Below are positions 18,401-26,401 of a DNA stretch of 64,000 nucleotides, piece after piece. The translations under genes and the position numbers were made by a program. The first letter of the stretch is position 1; the number at the start of each line of letters is the position of its first letter. Location: positions 50,716-114,715 of the forward strand of contig JAITLO010000049.1 of NCBI GenBank assembly GCA_031277855.1, written 5' to 3'. The notes under the pieces are model-generated. The model made no database searches. It had not been told where the DNA came from and was given only the letters and a program-made list of their open reading frames with translations. Source of the DNA: Acidovorax sp. (lineage in GTDB: Bacteria; Pseudomonadota; Gammaproteobacteria; Burkholderiales; Burkholderiaceae_C).

Positions 18401-21190
18401 GCCCACAGTCAGCCCATTGTCGGTCAAGGTGCCGCCGTAGTTAAACAGGCGGTACACCCCCAGACCAAAGCCACCGGCATCCGAAACATTGAGCGTGCCA
18501 TCCAGCGTCAGATTGCCGCTGACATTGGCCAAGGCCGTGGTGTCGGGCACGCCCAAAGCCGCATCGACGGCAGAAGTGGCGTTCAGCACCAGCGAGCCCA
18601 GGCTCAGCGTCTTGCCCGTGCGCAGACCCAGATGACCGCCGTTGTCGATCGTGACAGCGCCGGCAATGTTCCCTTCGCCGCCCAAGGTGGCACCGCTGGC
18701 GACGGCAACCGTTGTGCCACTGCCCAAGCTGCCGTCCACCTGCAGCGTGCCGGCGTTGACCGTCGTGTTGCCGGTGTAACTGCTGTTGCCCGCCAAGGTC
18801 AGCGTGCCATTGCCTGCTTTGGTCAGGCCGCCCGTGCCGTTGATGTCTCCACCCAGGCCCAGGTTGCTGCTGCCGGCAATGGTCAGGTTACCGCCCAGAC
18901 TGACGTCATTGCCCAAGCTCACCGCCTTGGCGGAGTCCAGCGTGGTACCTGCCGCCGTTCGCAACAGGCCGCTCCCCAAGGCATTGTTGCTGCCAACGAT
19001 CAGCTTACCGTCATTGAGGTTGACGCCGCCCGCAAAGCTGCTGCTCGCACCGCTGAGGGTCAAGATTCCCGTGCCGTTCTTGGTCAGGCTGCCACTGGCA
19101 GCACCGCTGATGGTGCCGCCAAGGGTCAGGGCGTTGCTGCCCCCCAGGGTCAGGGCACTGCTGTTCAGGACGATGTTGTTGGCCAGGGTGCTGGCGGCGG
19201 TGACATCCAGGCTGGAGTTGGCAGTCACCGCCAGGGCGCCGGTGCCCAGTGCACCGCTGTTGCCCAATATCAGGCCGCCGCCGCCGAGGCTGACGCCGCC
19301 GCTGTGGTTGTTGGCGCTATTGAGGGTCAGGGTGGCGCTGCCGGCCTTGACCAGGCTACCGGTACCGCTGGTCTGTCCGTTCAGGGCCAGGTTATTGCTG
19401 CCGGTGAGGGTCAGGGCGCCGTTGAGGACAAGGTTGTTGTTCAGGGTCAGGGCTGCCTGGGTATCCAGGCTGGTACCGCCCGATGCGGTGATCACGCCAC
19501 TGCCGATGGACGCGGCACTGCCGAGGATCACCTTGCCGGCCGTCAGGTTGAAGCCACCGCTGAAGTTGCTGTTGCCGGTCAGGGTCAGATCGGACGCACC
19601 GGTCTTGGTCAGAGCGCCGGTGCCGCTTATCACGCCGGTCAGGGTCAGCGGAACGGAACCGCTGGTGTTGCTCACGCTCAGCCCGGCGTTGAGCTGGATG
19701 TCGTTGGTGACCGTCATGGTCGAGTTGTTTTGCAGGGTGGACGCGCCGGTGACGTTGAGCGCTCCCGTGCCCAGCCCTGCACCGTTGCCCAGCTGGATGG
19801 TACCGCCGGCAAGGGTGGTACCGCCGGAATGGGTGTTGGCACCGCTGAGCACCAGGGTGCCGATGCCGCTCTTGGTCAGGACTCCCGAGCCGGTGGTGGC
19901 CGAAGTCAGGGCCAGGGTATTGCCGCCGATAATGCTTAGCCCACCGGCAGCGATATTCACGACGTTGCTGATAGCCAGGCTGGACGCGCCGGCCTGCAGG
20001 GTACCGCCGTTGCTGGTGATCTGCCCGCTGCCCATGCCAAGGGCGTTGTCGAAGGACAGGATGCCGCCGTTCAGCGTGGTACTGGTGGTGCCGGTCAGCA
20101 CTGGCCCCGAGAGGGTCCAGGTACCGCTGTTGACCGTCAGCTTGCTGAAGTTGATGTAGTTGGCACTGGAGATGGTGCCAGTGCCGGTGGTACCGGAGCC
20201 GGTGCCGCTGGCTGAGTTCTGCAGGATCAGGTTGTTGAGCGTGCCGCCACCGCCATCGACAGTACCGGTAGCGGCGAAGGTGAGCAGCGGGTAGAGCGTG
20301 ACCGACAGGACACCACCTACGCCATCGCCCTGCGAGACCTGCGACCCGGTGACTGCGGTGAAGGTGTTGGCGATACCGCCGGTGCCCATGTGCAGGCTAC
20401 CGTTCAGGATGCCCGCGTTGATGAACTTGTTGCCCAGGCTCGAGCCCTGGAAGGCGATACGCCCGGTGATGGTGCCGGTGGCGGTGTTGGTGAAGGTGGT
20501 CGGGCTGCCGCCGCGCACGGAAATCACCGGAATATCGGCTTCAGAGACCGCAACGCCAAGGATCGCGGTTGAGCCGATGGTCCCGCTGTTGGTCAGGGTG
20601 TTCTGCCCGCTGGCACCGTTCTGCACATCCAGGGACAGGCCGGTCAGGTTGGCCAGCGGCAGGCCCAGGGCCAGGGTCGATGTGCCCTTGAGAATCCCGG
20701 TGTTGTTGACGGTCACGAAGCTGTTGTTGGTACCGCCGATCCTCGCACCCGAGGTCAGCAACGACAGGCCCGCCAGCAATGTCGGGTCGACCGTGCCGTT
20801 GTTGTTGAAGGTCATGTTGTTGCCGGTCAGGTTCACCACATAGCCCGGGTTGACCACCGCCGCCTGAACCAAGGCACCGGCAGCCACGGTGACGATCATA
20901 TTGTTGGCCGTGGAGTCGATGCCGAAGATCGAACCGGTACAGGTTACGTTGGCGCCGGCACCGAAGGCTGGCGTACACGCCGCCAAGGCATGGGGCAGTG
21001 CCCCTGCCAGCCCCCACACTGCAGCCAGCGCTGCCGCCAGATGGTGCAAGCGCACTGCAAGCCCCTGCGCTGGCCGCACAGGTGAGCCGCTTGCGCTGTG
21101 GCAGGCCCCGCCACCGGTGCGTGCGGTCTCCGGTGCAGCCACCCAGGCGCCCAGCGTGGCGTTCCAGATCGTGCGGTAAATGCGGTTCAT
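15407..21190 (-). CDS. Large autotransporter (type Va) with PATR repeats
   Basis: 1927 residues. The N-terminus MNRIYRTIWNATLGAWVAA is an extended signal peptide region (ESPR), followed by a hydrophobic core and an Ala cleavage region near residue 70. The passenger (about 70-1640) is Gly/Ser/Thr/Asn-rich and holds many passenger-associated transport repeats of the type GTLTLAGANTSTG and FTKTGVGTLTL, predicting a long right-handed beta-helix. Three 195-bp tandem repeats lie at 17181-17765. The last 280 residues form an autotransporter beta-barrel (YGLFLGMDQEVG, LGLEGEVALS, terminal LRWSF with the expected aromatic end). It would be secreted through the outer membrane as adhesin or aggregation factor; the ligand is unknown. 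A G8 tract within a codon run (18319-18326) could cause phase variation. Monocistronic, convergent with thiL. Confidence 0.93.
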   Translation of the reverse strand: MNRIYRTIWNATLGAWVAAPETARTGGGACHSASGSPVRPAQGLAVRLHHLAAALAAVWGLAGALPHALAACTPAFGAGANVTCTGSIFGIDSTANNMIVTVAAGALVQAAVVNPGYVVNLTGNNMTFNNNGTVDPTLLAGLSLLTSGARIGGTNNSFVTVNNTGILKGTSTLALGLPLANLTGLSLDVQNGASGQNTLTNSGTIGSTAILGVAVSEADIPVISVRGGSPTTFTNTATGTITGRIAFQGSSLGNKFINAGILNGSLHMGTGGIANTFTAVTGSQVSQGDGVGGVLSVTLYPLLTFAATGTVDGGGGTLNNLILQNSASGTGSGTTGTGTISSANYINFSKLTVNSGTWTLSGPVLTGTTSTTLNGGILSFDNALGMGSGQITSNGGTLQAGASSLAISNVVNIAAGGLSIIGGNTLALTSATTGSGVLTKSGIGTLVLSGANTHSGGTTLAGGTIQLGNGAGLGTGALNVTGASTLQNNSTMTVTNDIQLNAGLSVSNTSGSVPLTLTGVISGTGALTKTGASDLTLTGNSNFSGGFNLTAGKVILGSAASIGSGVITASGGTSLDTQAALTLNNNLVLNGALTLTGSNNLALNGQTSGTGSLVKAGSATLTLNSANNHSGGVSLGGGGLILGNSGALGTGALAVTANSSLDVTAASTLANNIVLNSSALTLGGSNALTLGGTISGAASGSLTKNGTGILTLSGASSSFAGGVNLNDGKLIVGSNNALGSGLLRTAAGTTLDSAKAVSLGNDVSLGGNLTIAGSSNLGLGGDINGTGGLTKAGNGTLTLAGNSSYTGNTTVNAGTLQVDGSLGSGTTVAVASGATLGGEGNIAGAVTIDNGGHLGLRTGKTLSLGSLVLNATSAVDAALGVPDTTALANVSGNLTLDGTLNVSDAGGFGLGVYRLFNYGGTLTDNGLTVGTLPTGVQAADLQVQTSVGNQVNLVVGGESNVRFWDGAGTANDGVVSGGAGVWNSSLANWSTANGGFNQAWNDSFAVFQGQAGTVTVQGTQRTTGMQFASDGYHLVADASATGGQLELVNNGSGYAAIRVDAGNTATLDVALSGSATLAKFDSGTLVLNGDNSYSGGTRLYGGTLEVGHNNALGTGAVQVGGASALQSNTAVALGNAIALDADLTLAGSHDMTLTGSISGGGELIKQGLSTVTLAGANSGTGRTTIQAGRLVASAASLAAGAITNNATLELNQGSDATLTQAISGTGSFTKTGVGTLTLAGANTSTGTTTISTGGLVASVANLGSGAITNNAALELNQASDATLTQTISGTGSFTKTGAGTLTLAGANTSTGTTTIDAGGLVASVANLASGAITNNAALELNQTNDASLLQAIGGSGSLTKTGAGALTLSGDSSGYTGRTNVVAGSLRLTSTGQLGGTVTVASGATLSGTGTVGSAATSGSLGTTTTVQSGAVIAAGDASTPYGALHVAGDLTLEQGAIYKVKADPTSTSSSLIQVAGKATLGGSVLHVGNESNAANDFQVGKTYTILHAGSIVGAFDAATSNYAYLDANLGYTSTDVTLKLQRNDTAFATLATSSNQVAAANAIENLPSSHALFQYVQGLTKDAAHVAFDSLSGDTHASVVGSLTSLGARAPSISSNHLRSNLTAGMHPGAPVAQSDGPLPASAWPSSKALPAWAEVVGHWQTYNGDGNAAQLKQRTYGLFLGMDQEVGASGWRLGGSLGYTNADGRVADRSSTSKVDSYSGSVYGGKSFGTGTGPRINVLGGLAYTWHDIETTRNLTSLGQTLKANYSANTAQLFAEVGYAIGQYDKLGFEPFVGVSLGQQRTGSFQETGGFAALKGQSSTDDLASTTLGLRVHSDFQIAGKDTRVRATVGWRHAFGDVATRKTMAFEGGQNFTVAGAPLARNTAVLGLEGEVALSRRAALVVGYRGEVGSGQRDHSANVKLRWSF
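17181..17765 (-). repeat. Three tandem 195-bp repeats within the autotransporter passenger
   Basis: The block GCCGCGTTGTTGGTGATGGC recurs at 17181, 17376 and, with changes, 17571, an exact 195-base period. Each copy encodes 65 residues with motifs NNAALELNQ, GTGSFTKTG and TLTLAGANTSTGTTTI. The first two are nearly identical and the third has diverged. Confidence 0.8.
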
Positions 21191-21756
21191 ACAGGGCTCC
21201 CTCGGTGCATGGCGTGTTGTGTGGGTCTGACCTCGCTGCCACCATTGCTGCCACCGTGTAGATTGCCGGCAAAAATGTAAACAAGATCTTACAAATCGCG
21301 CAATCTAACGAAATACATGGGATCTGCCTATCACTGAAATTAGGTATTTGGGGGGGATGGGCCCGCTCTTTTCGCCCACCCGCCATCCCACGACACCTCC
21401 ATCGCTGCGCCCGCTTGCAACCGTCGCAAGCACTCCTGGTTACATAGCCACCTGCGCGCCTGCACGTAGCGCCAGAGGCCCCAATCACCATAAAAAAGGA
21501 CTGCACAGCGGCAGTCCTTTCGGGCGGGGTGTATGGCTCACACTCATAGGTAACACATCAGTTCAAGGACATGGGTAACACCTCCAAGCTTGATAGCAGC
21601 CGTCTGGCAGCGATCAAGAAGACCCCCATGCCATGGAAGAAATGCGTTCCGTTTGGCGTCCACCAGGGCATCACCCCTTTTGCGCTGGACCGCATCCGCG
21701 CCGAGTTTTTGTGAGCATGCTGTCGCTGCCCGGCAGCGGAATGCGAGCTTTCTACA
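21191..21756. other. Intergenic region between the autotransporter and pgpA
   Basis: 566 bases. The part next to the autotransporter (21230-21350) is AT-rich and should hold its promoter; a G7 tract lies at 21350-21356. A minus-strand terminator follows at 21498-21525. From 21544 two copies of a CATAGGTAACAC/CATGGGTAACAC motif, read on the minus strand as GTGTTACCCATG and GTGTTACCTATG, resemble the ends of an IS481/IS3-type insertion sequence remnant. No intact transposase is present. Confidence 0.55.
21498..21525 (-). terminator. Rho-independent terminator, minus strand
   Basis: A perfect 10-bp stem AAAGGACTGC/GCAGTCCTTT with a 6-base loop is followed on the minus strand by further T residues (TTTTTTATGG). 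No minus-strand gene lies just upstream, so it may be left over from a lost gene or insertion sequence. Confidence 0.55.
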
Positions 21757-22365
21757 ATGCCTTCCATGGACCAGTCTTTTTCCGACATTTCCGACGTCGA
21801 ACCCAAGCGCATCATGGAAGCCGACGGCACAGCCGCTGCACCGCAAGGCAGCTCCGCACCTCACCCGCTCCGGCCCTCGGTGGGCTTCATGATGGCCCAC
21901 CCCGCCCACTTCATCGCCATGGGCCTGGGCAGCGGCCTCAGCCGCGTGGCCCCGGGCACCGTGGGCACGCTGTGGGGCTGGCTGTCGTTTCTGGTGTTGA
22001 TGCAGTGGCTGGACCCCGCCCAGATTGGCCGGGTGCTGGTGGTGGGTTTCTTTGTGGGCTGGTGGGCCTGCACGGTGACCGCACGCCATCTGCGTGTGGC
22101 CGACCCGGGCTCCGTGGTCTGGGATGAAATCCTGGCCATCTGGATCGTGCTGTGGCTGGCCATGCCCATGGGCTTCTGGGGCCAGTTGGCAGCGTTTGCG
22201 CTGTTCCGTTTCTTTGATGCCGTCAAACCCCAGCCCGTGAAATGGGCGGATCGGCAATTCAAGGGCTTTGGCTGGAAGGGCGGCTTCGGCATCATGTTTG
22301 ATGACCTGGTGGCCGCTTTCTGCACCTTGCTGGTCATGGCGCTGTGGCGCCACTTTGTTCACTGA
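21757..22365 (+). CDS. pgpA: Phosphatidylglycerophosphatase A
   Basis: 202 residues, with a variable N-terminal extension of about 45 residues before the conserved domain; a second ATG nine bases downstream is an alternative start. It dephosphorylates phosphatidylglycerol phosphate in the inner membrane (phospholipid synthesis). Family motifs: GLGSGLSRVAPGTVGTLWG, DPGSVVWDEILA with catalytic acidic residues, FRFFDAVKPQPVKWADRQ and GFGIMFDDLVAA. Three to four membrane segments are visible. Its stop overlaps the start of the next gene (ATGA type), so they are translationally coupled. Confidence 0.95.
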   Translation: MPSMDQSFSDISDVEPKRIMEADGTAAAPQGSSAPHPLRPSVGFMMAHPAHFIAMGLGSGLSRVAPGTVGTLWGWLSFLVLMQWLDPAQIGRVLVVGFFVGWWACTVTARHLRVADPGSVVWDEILAIWIVLWLAMPMGFWGQLAAFALFRFFDAVKPQPVKWADRQFKGFGWKGGFGIMFDDLVAAFCTLLVMALWRHFVH

Positions 22366-23942
22366 TGGATTCGCTTATGCACACAGCCCTGTCCACTCTC
22401 TCGCTCGCCTGCCTGACCTGTCTGAGTTTTGCGGTCCAGGCACAGCAAACCTCCAGCCCATCGCGCATCACCCAGGTGACGCTCTACCCCGGTAGCGCCA
22501 CTGTGGAGCGCACGCTGCAACTGCCCGCCGGCGCACACCAGGCCGTGCTGGGCTGTCTGCCAGCCGGGCTGGATACGCAGGCGCTGCAAATCAGCGCCCC
22601 GCCCGGTGTGGCCGTGGGTGAGATTGCTGTGCGCCAGTTGCCCCGTGCCCAGGTGGCGGGCTGCGCCAGCCCGCAAGAGGCCCGCGTGCGCGCGCTGGAA
22701 GACCAGATTGCCGCGCTGCAGGCCGAGGCCCAGGGGCTGGAGCAGGCCAGCGGCTGGTTGACCCGTTACACCCAGCCCACGGGCGCGGCCCAGATTGCGG
22801 CCACCACCGATGCGCTACGCCGCTCCGGCCAGAGCGTGGCCCTGCGCCAGCACCAACTGGCACGTGAGCAGCAGGCCCTGGAAGCCCAGCTGAAGCCGCT
22901 GCAGGCCGAGCAGCAACGCACCGCACGCAACGCCCTGGTCAGCCAGGTACAGATCACGCTGTCGGCCCCGCAAGGCGGTGCCCTGCAGCTGCGCTACCAG
23001 GTGCGCGGCCCGGGCTGGCAGCCCGGCTACCGCGCCACGCTGGACACCAACAGCCAGCAGGTCAAGCTGGAGCGCACGGCCCTGGTGGCCCAAAGCAGCG
23101 GCGAAGACTGGAGCGATGTACCGCTGACCCTGTCCACCGGCCAGCCCACGGCCCAGACCGTGGCCCCGCTGCCCCGCCCCTGGCGCATTGCCCAGGCCCA
23201 GCCCGAGCCACCGCGCCCGGCCCCGGCCCCCATGGCCCGTGCGGGCAAGTCCATGGTCATGGCTGAAATGGCGGTCGCCGATGCGCCCGCCGAGCCATCG
23301 TTTGACGCCAGCGTGTTTGAAGGCAGCCATGCCACCTTGTTTGTGCTGCCCCAGCGCATCAGCCTGCCGTCGCACGGCGAGCAGCTCACCTTGTCGCTGG
23401 GCACGCAGCAGTTGGACAGCCGCATGGTGGTGCGCACCGTGCCAGCCCGTGACCTGGGTGCCTATCTGATCGCCAGCTTCACCCTGCCCGAAGGCGTGTG
23501 GCCCGATGGCGCAGTGACCCTCTACCGCGACAGTGCCTATGTGGGCCAGGGCCGCCTGCAGGCCGCCGATGTGGCCAAGAACGGCCTGGGCTTTGGCCGC
23601 GACGAGCGCGTGCAGGTACAAGCCCTGCCCGCCAGCCAGCAGCAAGGCAGCAGCGGCCTGTTGGGCAGCCGCCAGCAGCGCGAGGTGCGCACGGCCTGGG
23701 AAGTGCGCAACCAGCACCGCCAGCCCATCACGCTGCAGCTGCTGGATGCCGCCCCGGTGGCCGAGCAGCAGGACATCCGCGTGCAGTCGCACTACCAGCC
23801 CCAGCCCACCAGCACCAGCTGGAACGAGCAGCCCGGCAGCGTGTTGTGGGAGCTGCCCCTGGCCCCTGGCAGCAGCACGCGCATCAGCGCCGAACACCAG
23901 ATCAGCTGGCCCGGCGATATGCAGCTGCGTGAGCGGCGCTAA
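22365..23942 (+). CDS. DUF4139 (mucoidy-inhibitor-like) secreted protein
   Basis: 525 residues from the ATG that overlaps the pgpA stop; an ATG 12 bases later (MHTALSTLSLACLTCL) gives an equally good signal peptide cleaved after AVQAQ. An N-terminal DUF4140-like beta domain (ITQVTLYPGSATVERTLQLP) is followed by a coiled coil (about residues 105-185) and a C-terminal DUF4139 beta domain (GWQPGYRATLDT, EDWSDVPLTLSTGQP). A Pro/Ala-rich linker lies near residues 270-305. This matches the family called MuiA/DUF4139, whose function is poorly defined. Probably periplasmic or cell-surface. Co-transcribed with pgpA and the following pncC. Confidence 0.85.
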   Translation: MDSLMHTALSTLSLACLTCLSFAVQAQQTSSPSRITQVTLYPGSATVERTLQLPAGAHQAVLGCLPAGLDTQALQISAPPGVAVGEIAVRQLPRAQVAGCASPQEARVRALEDQIAALQAEAQGLEQASGWLTRYTQPTGAAQIAATTDALRRSGQSVALRQHQLAREQQALEAQLKPLQAEQQRTARNALVSQVQITLSAPQGGALQLRYQVRGPGWQPGYRATLDTNSQQVKLERTALVAQSSGEDWSDVPLTLSTGQPTAQTVAPLPRPWRIAQAQPEPPRPAPAPMARAGKSMVMAEMAVADAPAEPSFDASVFEGSHATLFVLPQRISLPSHGEQLTLSLGTQQLDSRMVVRTVPARDLGAYLIASFTLPEGVWPDGAVTLYRDSAYVGQGRLQAADVAKNGLGFGRDERVQVQALPASQQQGSSGLLGSRQQREVRTAWEVRNQHRQPITLQLLDAAPVAEQQDIRVQSHYQPQPTSTSWNEQPGSVLWELPLAPGSSTRISAEHQISWPGDMQLRERR

Positions 23943-23955
23943 AGCCTGCAGCCCC

Positions 23956-24438
23956 ATGGAGTTGCCCATGTACCCAGTCCCCCTGCTAGCCCAGGCGCTT
24001 TCGGCACGCGGCTGGATGATGGCCACGGCCGAGAGCTGCACCGGTGGCCTGATTGCCGCGGCCTGCACCGATGTGGCCGGCTCCAGCCGCTGGTTTGAGC
24101 GCGGCTTTGTCACCTACTCCAACGCCGCCAAAACCGAGCTGCTGGGCGTTCCGGCGGAGTTGATTGCCGAGCACGGCGCCGTCAGCGAGCCCGTGGCCCG
24201 TGCCATGGCGGCCGGTGCCGCAGCCCATGCCCCGGTGCAAGCCAGCGTGGCCGTGACCGGCATTGCCGGCCCGGATGGCGGCAGCGCCGACAAGCCCGTG
24301 GGCACGGTGTGGTTTGGCTGGTGGGTGCAAGGCCAGTTGCACAGCGAGCGCATGCTGTTTGCCGGCGACCGCGCCGCCGTGCGCCAGGCCACGGTGGCAC
24401 ATGCGCTGACCCGGCTGCTGGCCCTGCTGCCCGCATAG
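23956..24438 (+). CDS. pncC: CinA C-terminal domain protein, nicotinamide-nucleotide amidohydrolase
   Basis: 160 residues, the normal size for stand-alone PncC. It deamidates nicotinamide mononucleotide to nicotinate mononucleotide in NAD recycling. Motifs: MATAESCTGGLIAAACTD with the catalytic Ser, WFERGFVTYSN, KTELLGVP, VTGIAGPDGGSADKPVGTVWFG. Two candidate starts lie four codons apart (23956 and 23968). It begins 13 bases after the DUF4139 stop, in the same operon. The N-terminal MoaB-like domain of full CinA is absent here. Confidence 0.93.
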   Translation: MELPMYPVPLLAQALSARGWMMATAESCTGGLIAAACTDVAGSSRWFERGFVTYSNAAKTELLGVPAELIAEHGAVSEPVARAMAAGAAAHAPVQASVAVTGIAGPDGGSADKPVGTVWFGWWVQGQLHSERMLFAGDRAAVRQATVAHALTRLLALLPA

Positions 24439-24605
24439 GCACACAGCACGCAAAGCACCGAGCGGGAAAAGAGTGGAAAGCGGCCATGCCAGCCGTTTCC
24501 CACAACATCTTGCAAATTTGGGAACGACGAACGGTCCTTTCAGGGCTTATGCTGCACAGCTCGCAGCCATTCAGGCTGCTGTCTTCTTTTCCCTGACTCC
24601 TCGCA

Positions 24606-25907
24606 ATGCCCAGTCTCATCGTCCACGGCGGCACGCCCTTGCATGGCCGCATCATTCCCTCCGCCAACAAAAATGCCGTGCTGCCGGTGCTATGCGCCAC
24701 GCTGCTGACGTCCGAGCCGCTGCGCCTGCATGGCGTGCCCGACATCACCGATGTGCGCAAGATTCTGGAGATCTTCCGAACCCTGGGCAGCGAGGTGAAG
24801 CTGGACGAAGCCACCCGGGTGCTGGAGCTGCACCACCGCGATACCCGTTTTGATGCCGCCCTGCATCGCCTGCCCGAGGAGATGCGCTCCTCCATCATGC
24901 TGGTGCCGCCGCTGCTGGCCCGCTTTGGCGTGGCCCGGCTGGAGGACAACGTCAAGGGCTGCACCCTGGGCGTGCGCGAGATCGACCCCCATGTGGAGAT
25001 CTTCCGCAGCTTTGGTGGCCAGGTCGAGCGCAGCAGCGGCTCGCTGCTGATCCGCAGTGCAGGCAAGCTCACGCCCAACCACCACTGGCTGGACTATGCC
25101 TCGGTCACCACCACCGAAAACTTTGTGCTGTGTGCGGCCGCCGCCCCCGGTGAATCCACGCTGACCAATGCGGCCTCCGAGCCCCATGTGCAGGAGTTCT
25201 GCCGCTTTATGGCCATGATGGGGGCGGACATCGATGGCATTGGCACCTCCAGGCTCACGGTGCGTGGCGGCGCCCCGCTGCAGGGCGGCGTGTTCCACTT
25301 CGAGGAAGACTTCCACGAGATCACCACCTTTTTGGCCCTGGGCGCCATCACCGGCGGCGATATCCAGGTGCGAAACAGCACGCCCGCCAACTTCCCTCTG
25401 CTGGACCGCAGCTTTGCCAAGTTCGGCGTGCGCATCGTCCACGAAAACGGCTGGTCGCGCGCCGTGCGTTCCGGCCCGCTTCAGGTGCAGCAACCCTTTA
25501 CCAGCAATGTACTGACCAAGATCGAGGCCGCGCCCTGGCCGTATTTCCCGGTCGACCTGCTCCCCATCTTCATAGCGCTGGGGGTCTGCTCCCAGGGCAA
25601 CGCCATGTTCTGGAACAAGGTCTACGACGGCGCTCTGGGCTGGACCAGCGAACTGTCCAAATTCGGCGCCCATGTGTTCTCGTCCGACCCCCACCGCGTG
25701 GTCACCTTTGGCGGTGGCCCACTGACCCCGGCCGTGGTCGATAGCCCCTACATCATCCGTGTGGCCATCGCGCTGTTCATGGTCGCGGCCAGCATAGAAG
25801 GCCGCTCCGAAATCCGCCACGCCACGCCCATACGCCGCGCCCACCCCAACTTTGTCGAAAACCTGCGCAGCCTGGGCGCGCGCGTGGAATGGGCTGACGA
25901 GGAGTGA
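24606..25907 (+). CDS. Divergent MurA-like enolpyruvyl transferase
   Basis: 433 residues, two inside-out alpha/beta enolpyruvyl-transferase domains, similar in length to MurA (about 419). Some MurA residues are present: Lys-Asn in SANKNAVLP (K22/N23 of E. coli), the Arg in EEMRSSIML (R91), Cys and Arg in KGCTLGVREID (C115, R120) and Asp in YFPVDLLP (D305). Others are not: the FENRF motif with R331 reads VYDGALGW, and D369-L370-R371 reads I-I-R in SPYIIRVAIAL. The E. coli comparison is from memory. So it belongs to the family but is probably not the housekeeping MurA; it may act on another UDP-sugar or be a regulatory paralogue. It stands alone, 167 bases after pncC, with a structured terminator behind it. 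Confidence 0.8.
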   Translation: MPSLIVHGGTPLHGRIIPSANKNAVLPVLCATLLTSEPLRLHGVPDITDVRKILEIFRTLGSEVKLDEATRVLELHHRDTRFDAALHRLPEEMRSSIMLVPPLLARFGVARLEDNVKGCTLGVREIDPHVEIFRSFGGQVERSSGSLLIRSAGKLTPNHHWLDYASVTTTENFVLCAAAAPGESTLTNAASEPHVQEFCRFMAMMGADIDGIGTSRLTVRGGAPLQGGVFHFEEDFHEITTFLALGAITGGDIQVRNSTPANFPLLDRSFAKFGVRIVHENGWSRAVRSGPLQVQQPFTSNVLTKIEAAPWPYFPVDLLPIFIALGVCSQGNAMFWNKVYDGALGWTSELSKFGAHVFSSDPHRVVTFGGGPLTPAVVDSPYIIRVAIALFMVAASIEGRSEIRHATPIRRAHPNFVENLRSLGARVEWADEE

Positions 25908-25978
25908 CCTCACTCGCCCGTAGATCTTCCTTGAGACTGCGGGCCTGAAAAAATCTTTTCATATCGCAGCAACATCCA

Positions 25979-26044
25979 GACATTGCATCTCTGCGTAGAC
26001 ACGCAGCACCTGGTTTATCCAGTGCGTAGATGCAAAGTCTTTTT
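25979..26044 (+). terminator. Branched (three-way junction) terminator-like RNA element
   Basis: GACATTGCATCT (25979-25990) pairs with AGATGCAAAGTC (26028-26039), 11 of 12 bases. Inside it are two hairpins: CTGCGT/ACGCAG (25991-26006) and CACCTGG/CCAGTG with one bulge (26007-26024). The outer stem is followed directly by TTTTT. It lies 71 bases past the MurA-like stop. It reads as a terminator with a branched fold, or a small RNA ending here. Confidence 0.55.
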
Positions 26045-26087
26045 CAGCCCTGGCGCTACAGCCATGCGCTGGGACTGCTCCCCAAAC

Positions 26088-26126
26088 AAAACTGCCAGTG
26101 CAGCAAGCCGCACTGGCAGTTTTTAT
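26088..26126. terminator. Bidirectional rho-independent terminator
   Basis: A perfect 11-bp stem ACTGCCAGTGC/GCACTGGCAGT with an 8-base loop is flanked by AAA on the left and TTTTTA on the right, extending the pairing. It can serve the MurA-like gene (plus) and the SEC-C gene (minus). Confidence 0.85.
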
Positions 26127-26171
26127 TTGGAGTGGGCCATGCGCCCGCAATCGAGCCGCATGCTTGACCAC

Positions 26172-26211
26172 CCCCTCACCCCCACCCTCTCCCCAAAGGG
26201 GCGAGGGAGAA
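26172..26211 (-). repeat. Dispersed palindromic repeat, family A, copy 2
   Basis: Reverse-complement copy of the element at 13731-13771: CCCCTCACCCCCACCCTCTC on the plus strand, followed by CCCAAAGGGGCGAGGGAGAA. Confidence 0.75.
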
Positions 26212-26300
26212 AAGCCAGGACGCCGCCTAGGTCGGGGGAGCGCATGCAAACTGACGCGCCCCACTCAACGCACAGTACTTAAAACCGGCATGTCCCAAAC

Positions 26301-26393
26301 CAGGGACACCGCGCAAGGGCCGCCCCGCCGCGCTGGTGTCGTCCCCCTCCGGCGAAGCCAGAGAGGGGGAAGGCGCGTTAGCGACTCAGGGGG
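26301..26393 (-). repeat. Dispersed gene-end repeat, family B, copy 2
   Basis: Read on the minus strand it starts CCCCCTGAGTCGC and contains CTTCCCCCTCTCT, GGAGGGGGACGAC and GGCGGGGCGGCCCTTGCGCG, the blocks of copy 1 in order. It begins just past the SEC-C gene stop, in the same orientation relative to that gene as copy 1 has to ybdK. Confidence 0.75.
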
Positions 26394-26401
26394 TGCTTAT
26401 A

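Larger units (their letters stand above)
25908..26401. other. Intergenic region with two terminators and two dispersed repeats
   Basis: 494 bases between the MurA-like gene and the SEC-C gene, whose 3' ends face each other. It holds the branched terminator-like element (25979-26044), a long perfect hairpin terminator (26088-26126), a family A repeat and a family B repeat. No gene seen. Confidence 0.75.

Noticed and set aside
16667..19939. A 1090-codon open frame on the plus strand within the autotransporter region
   Set aside because: It is antisense to a well-supported autotransporter; its length follows from the Gly/Ser/Thr-rich repeat codons of the real gene, and its product is low-complexity Ala/Gly/Gln/His without any domain.
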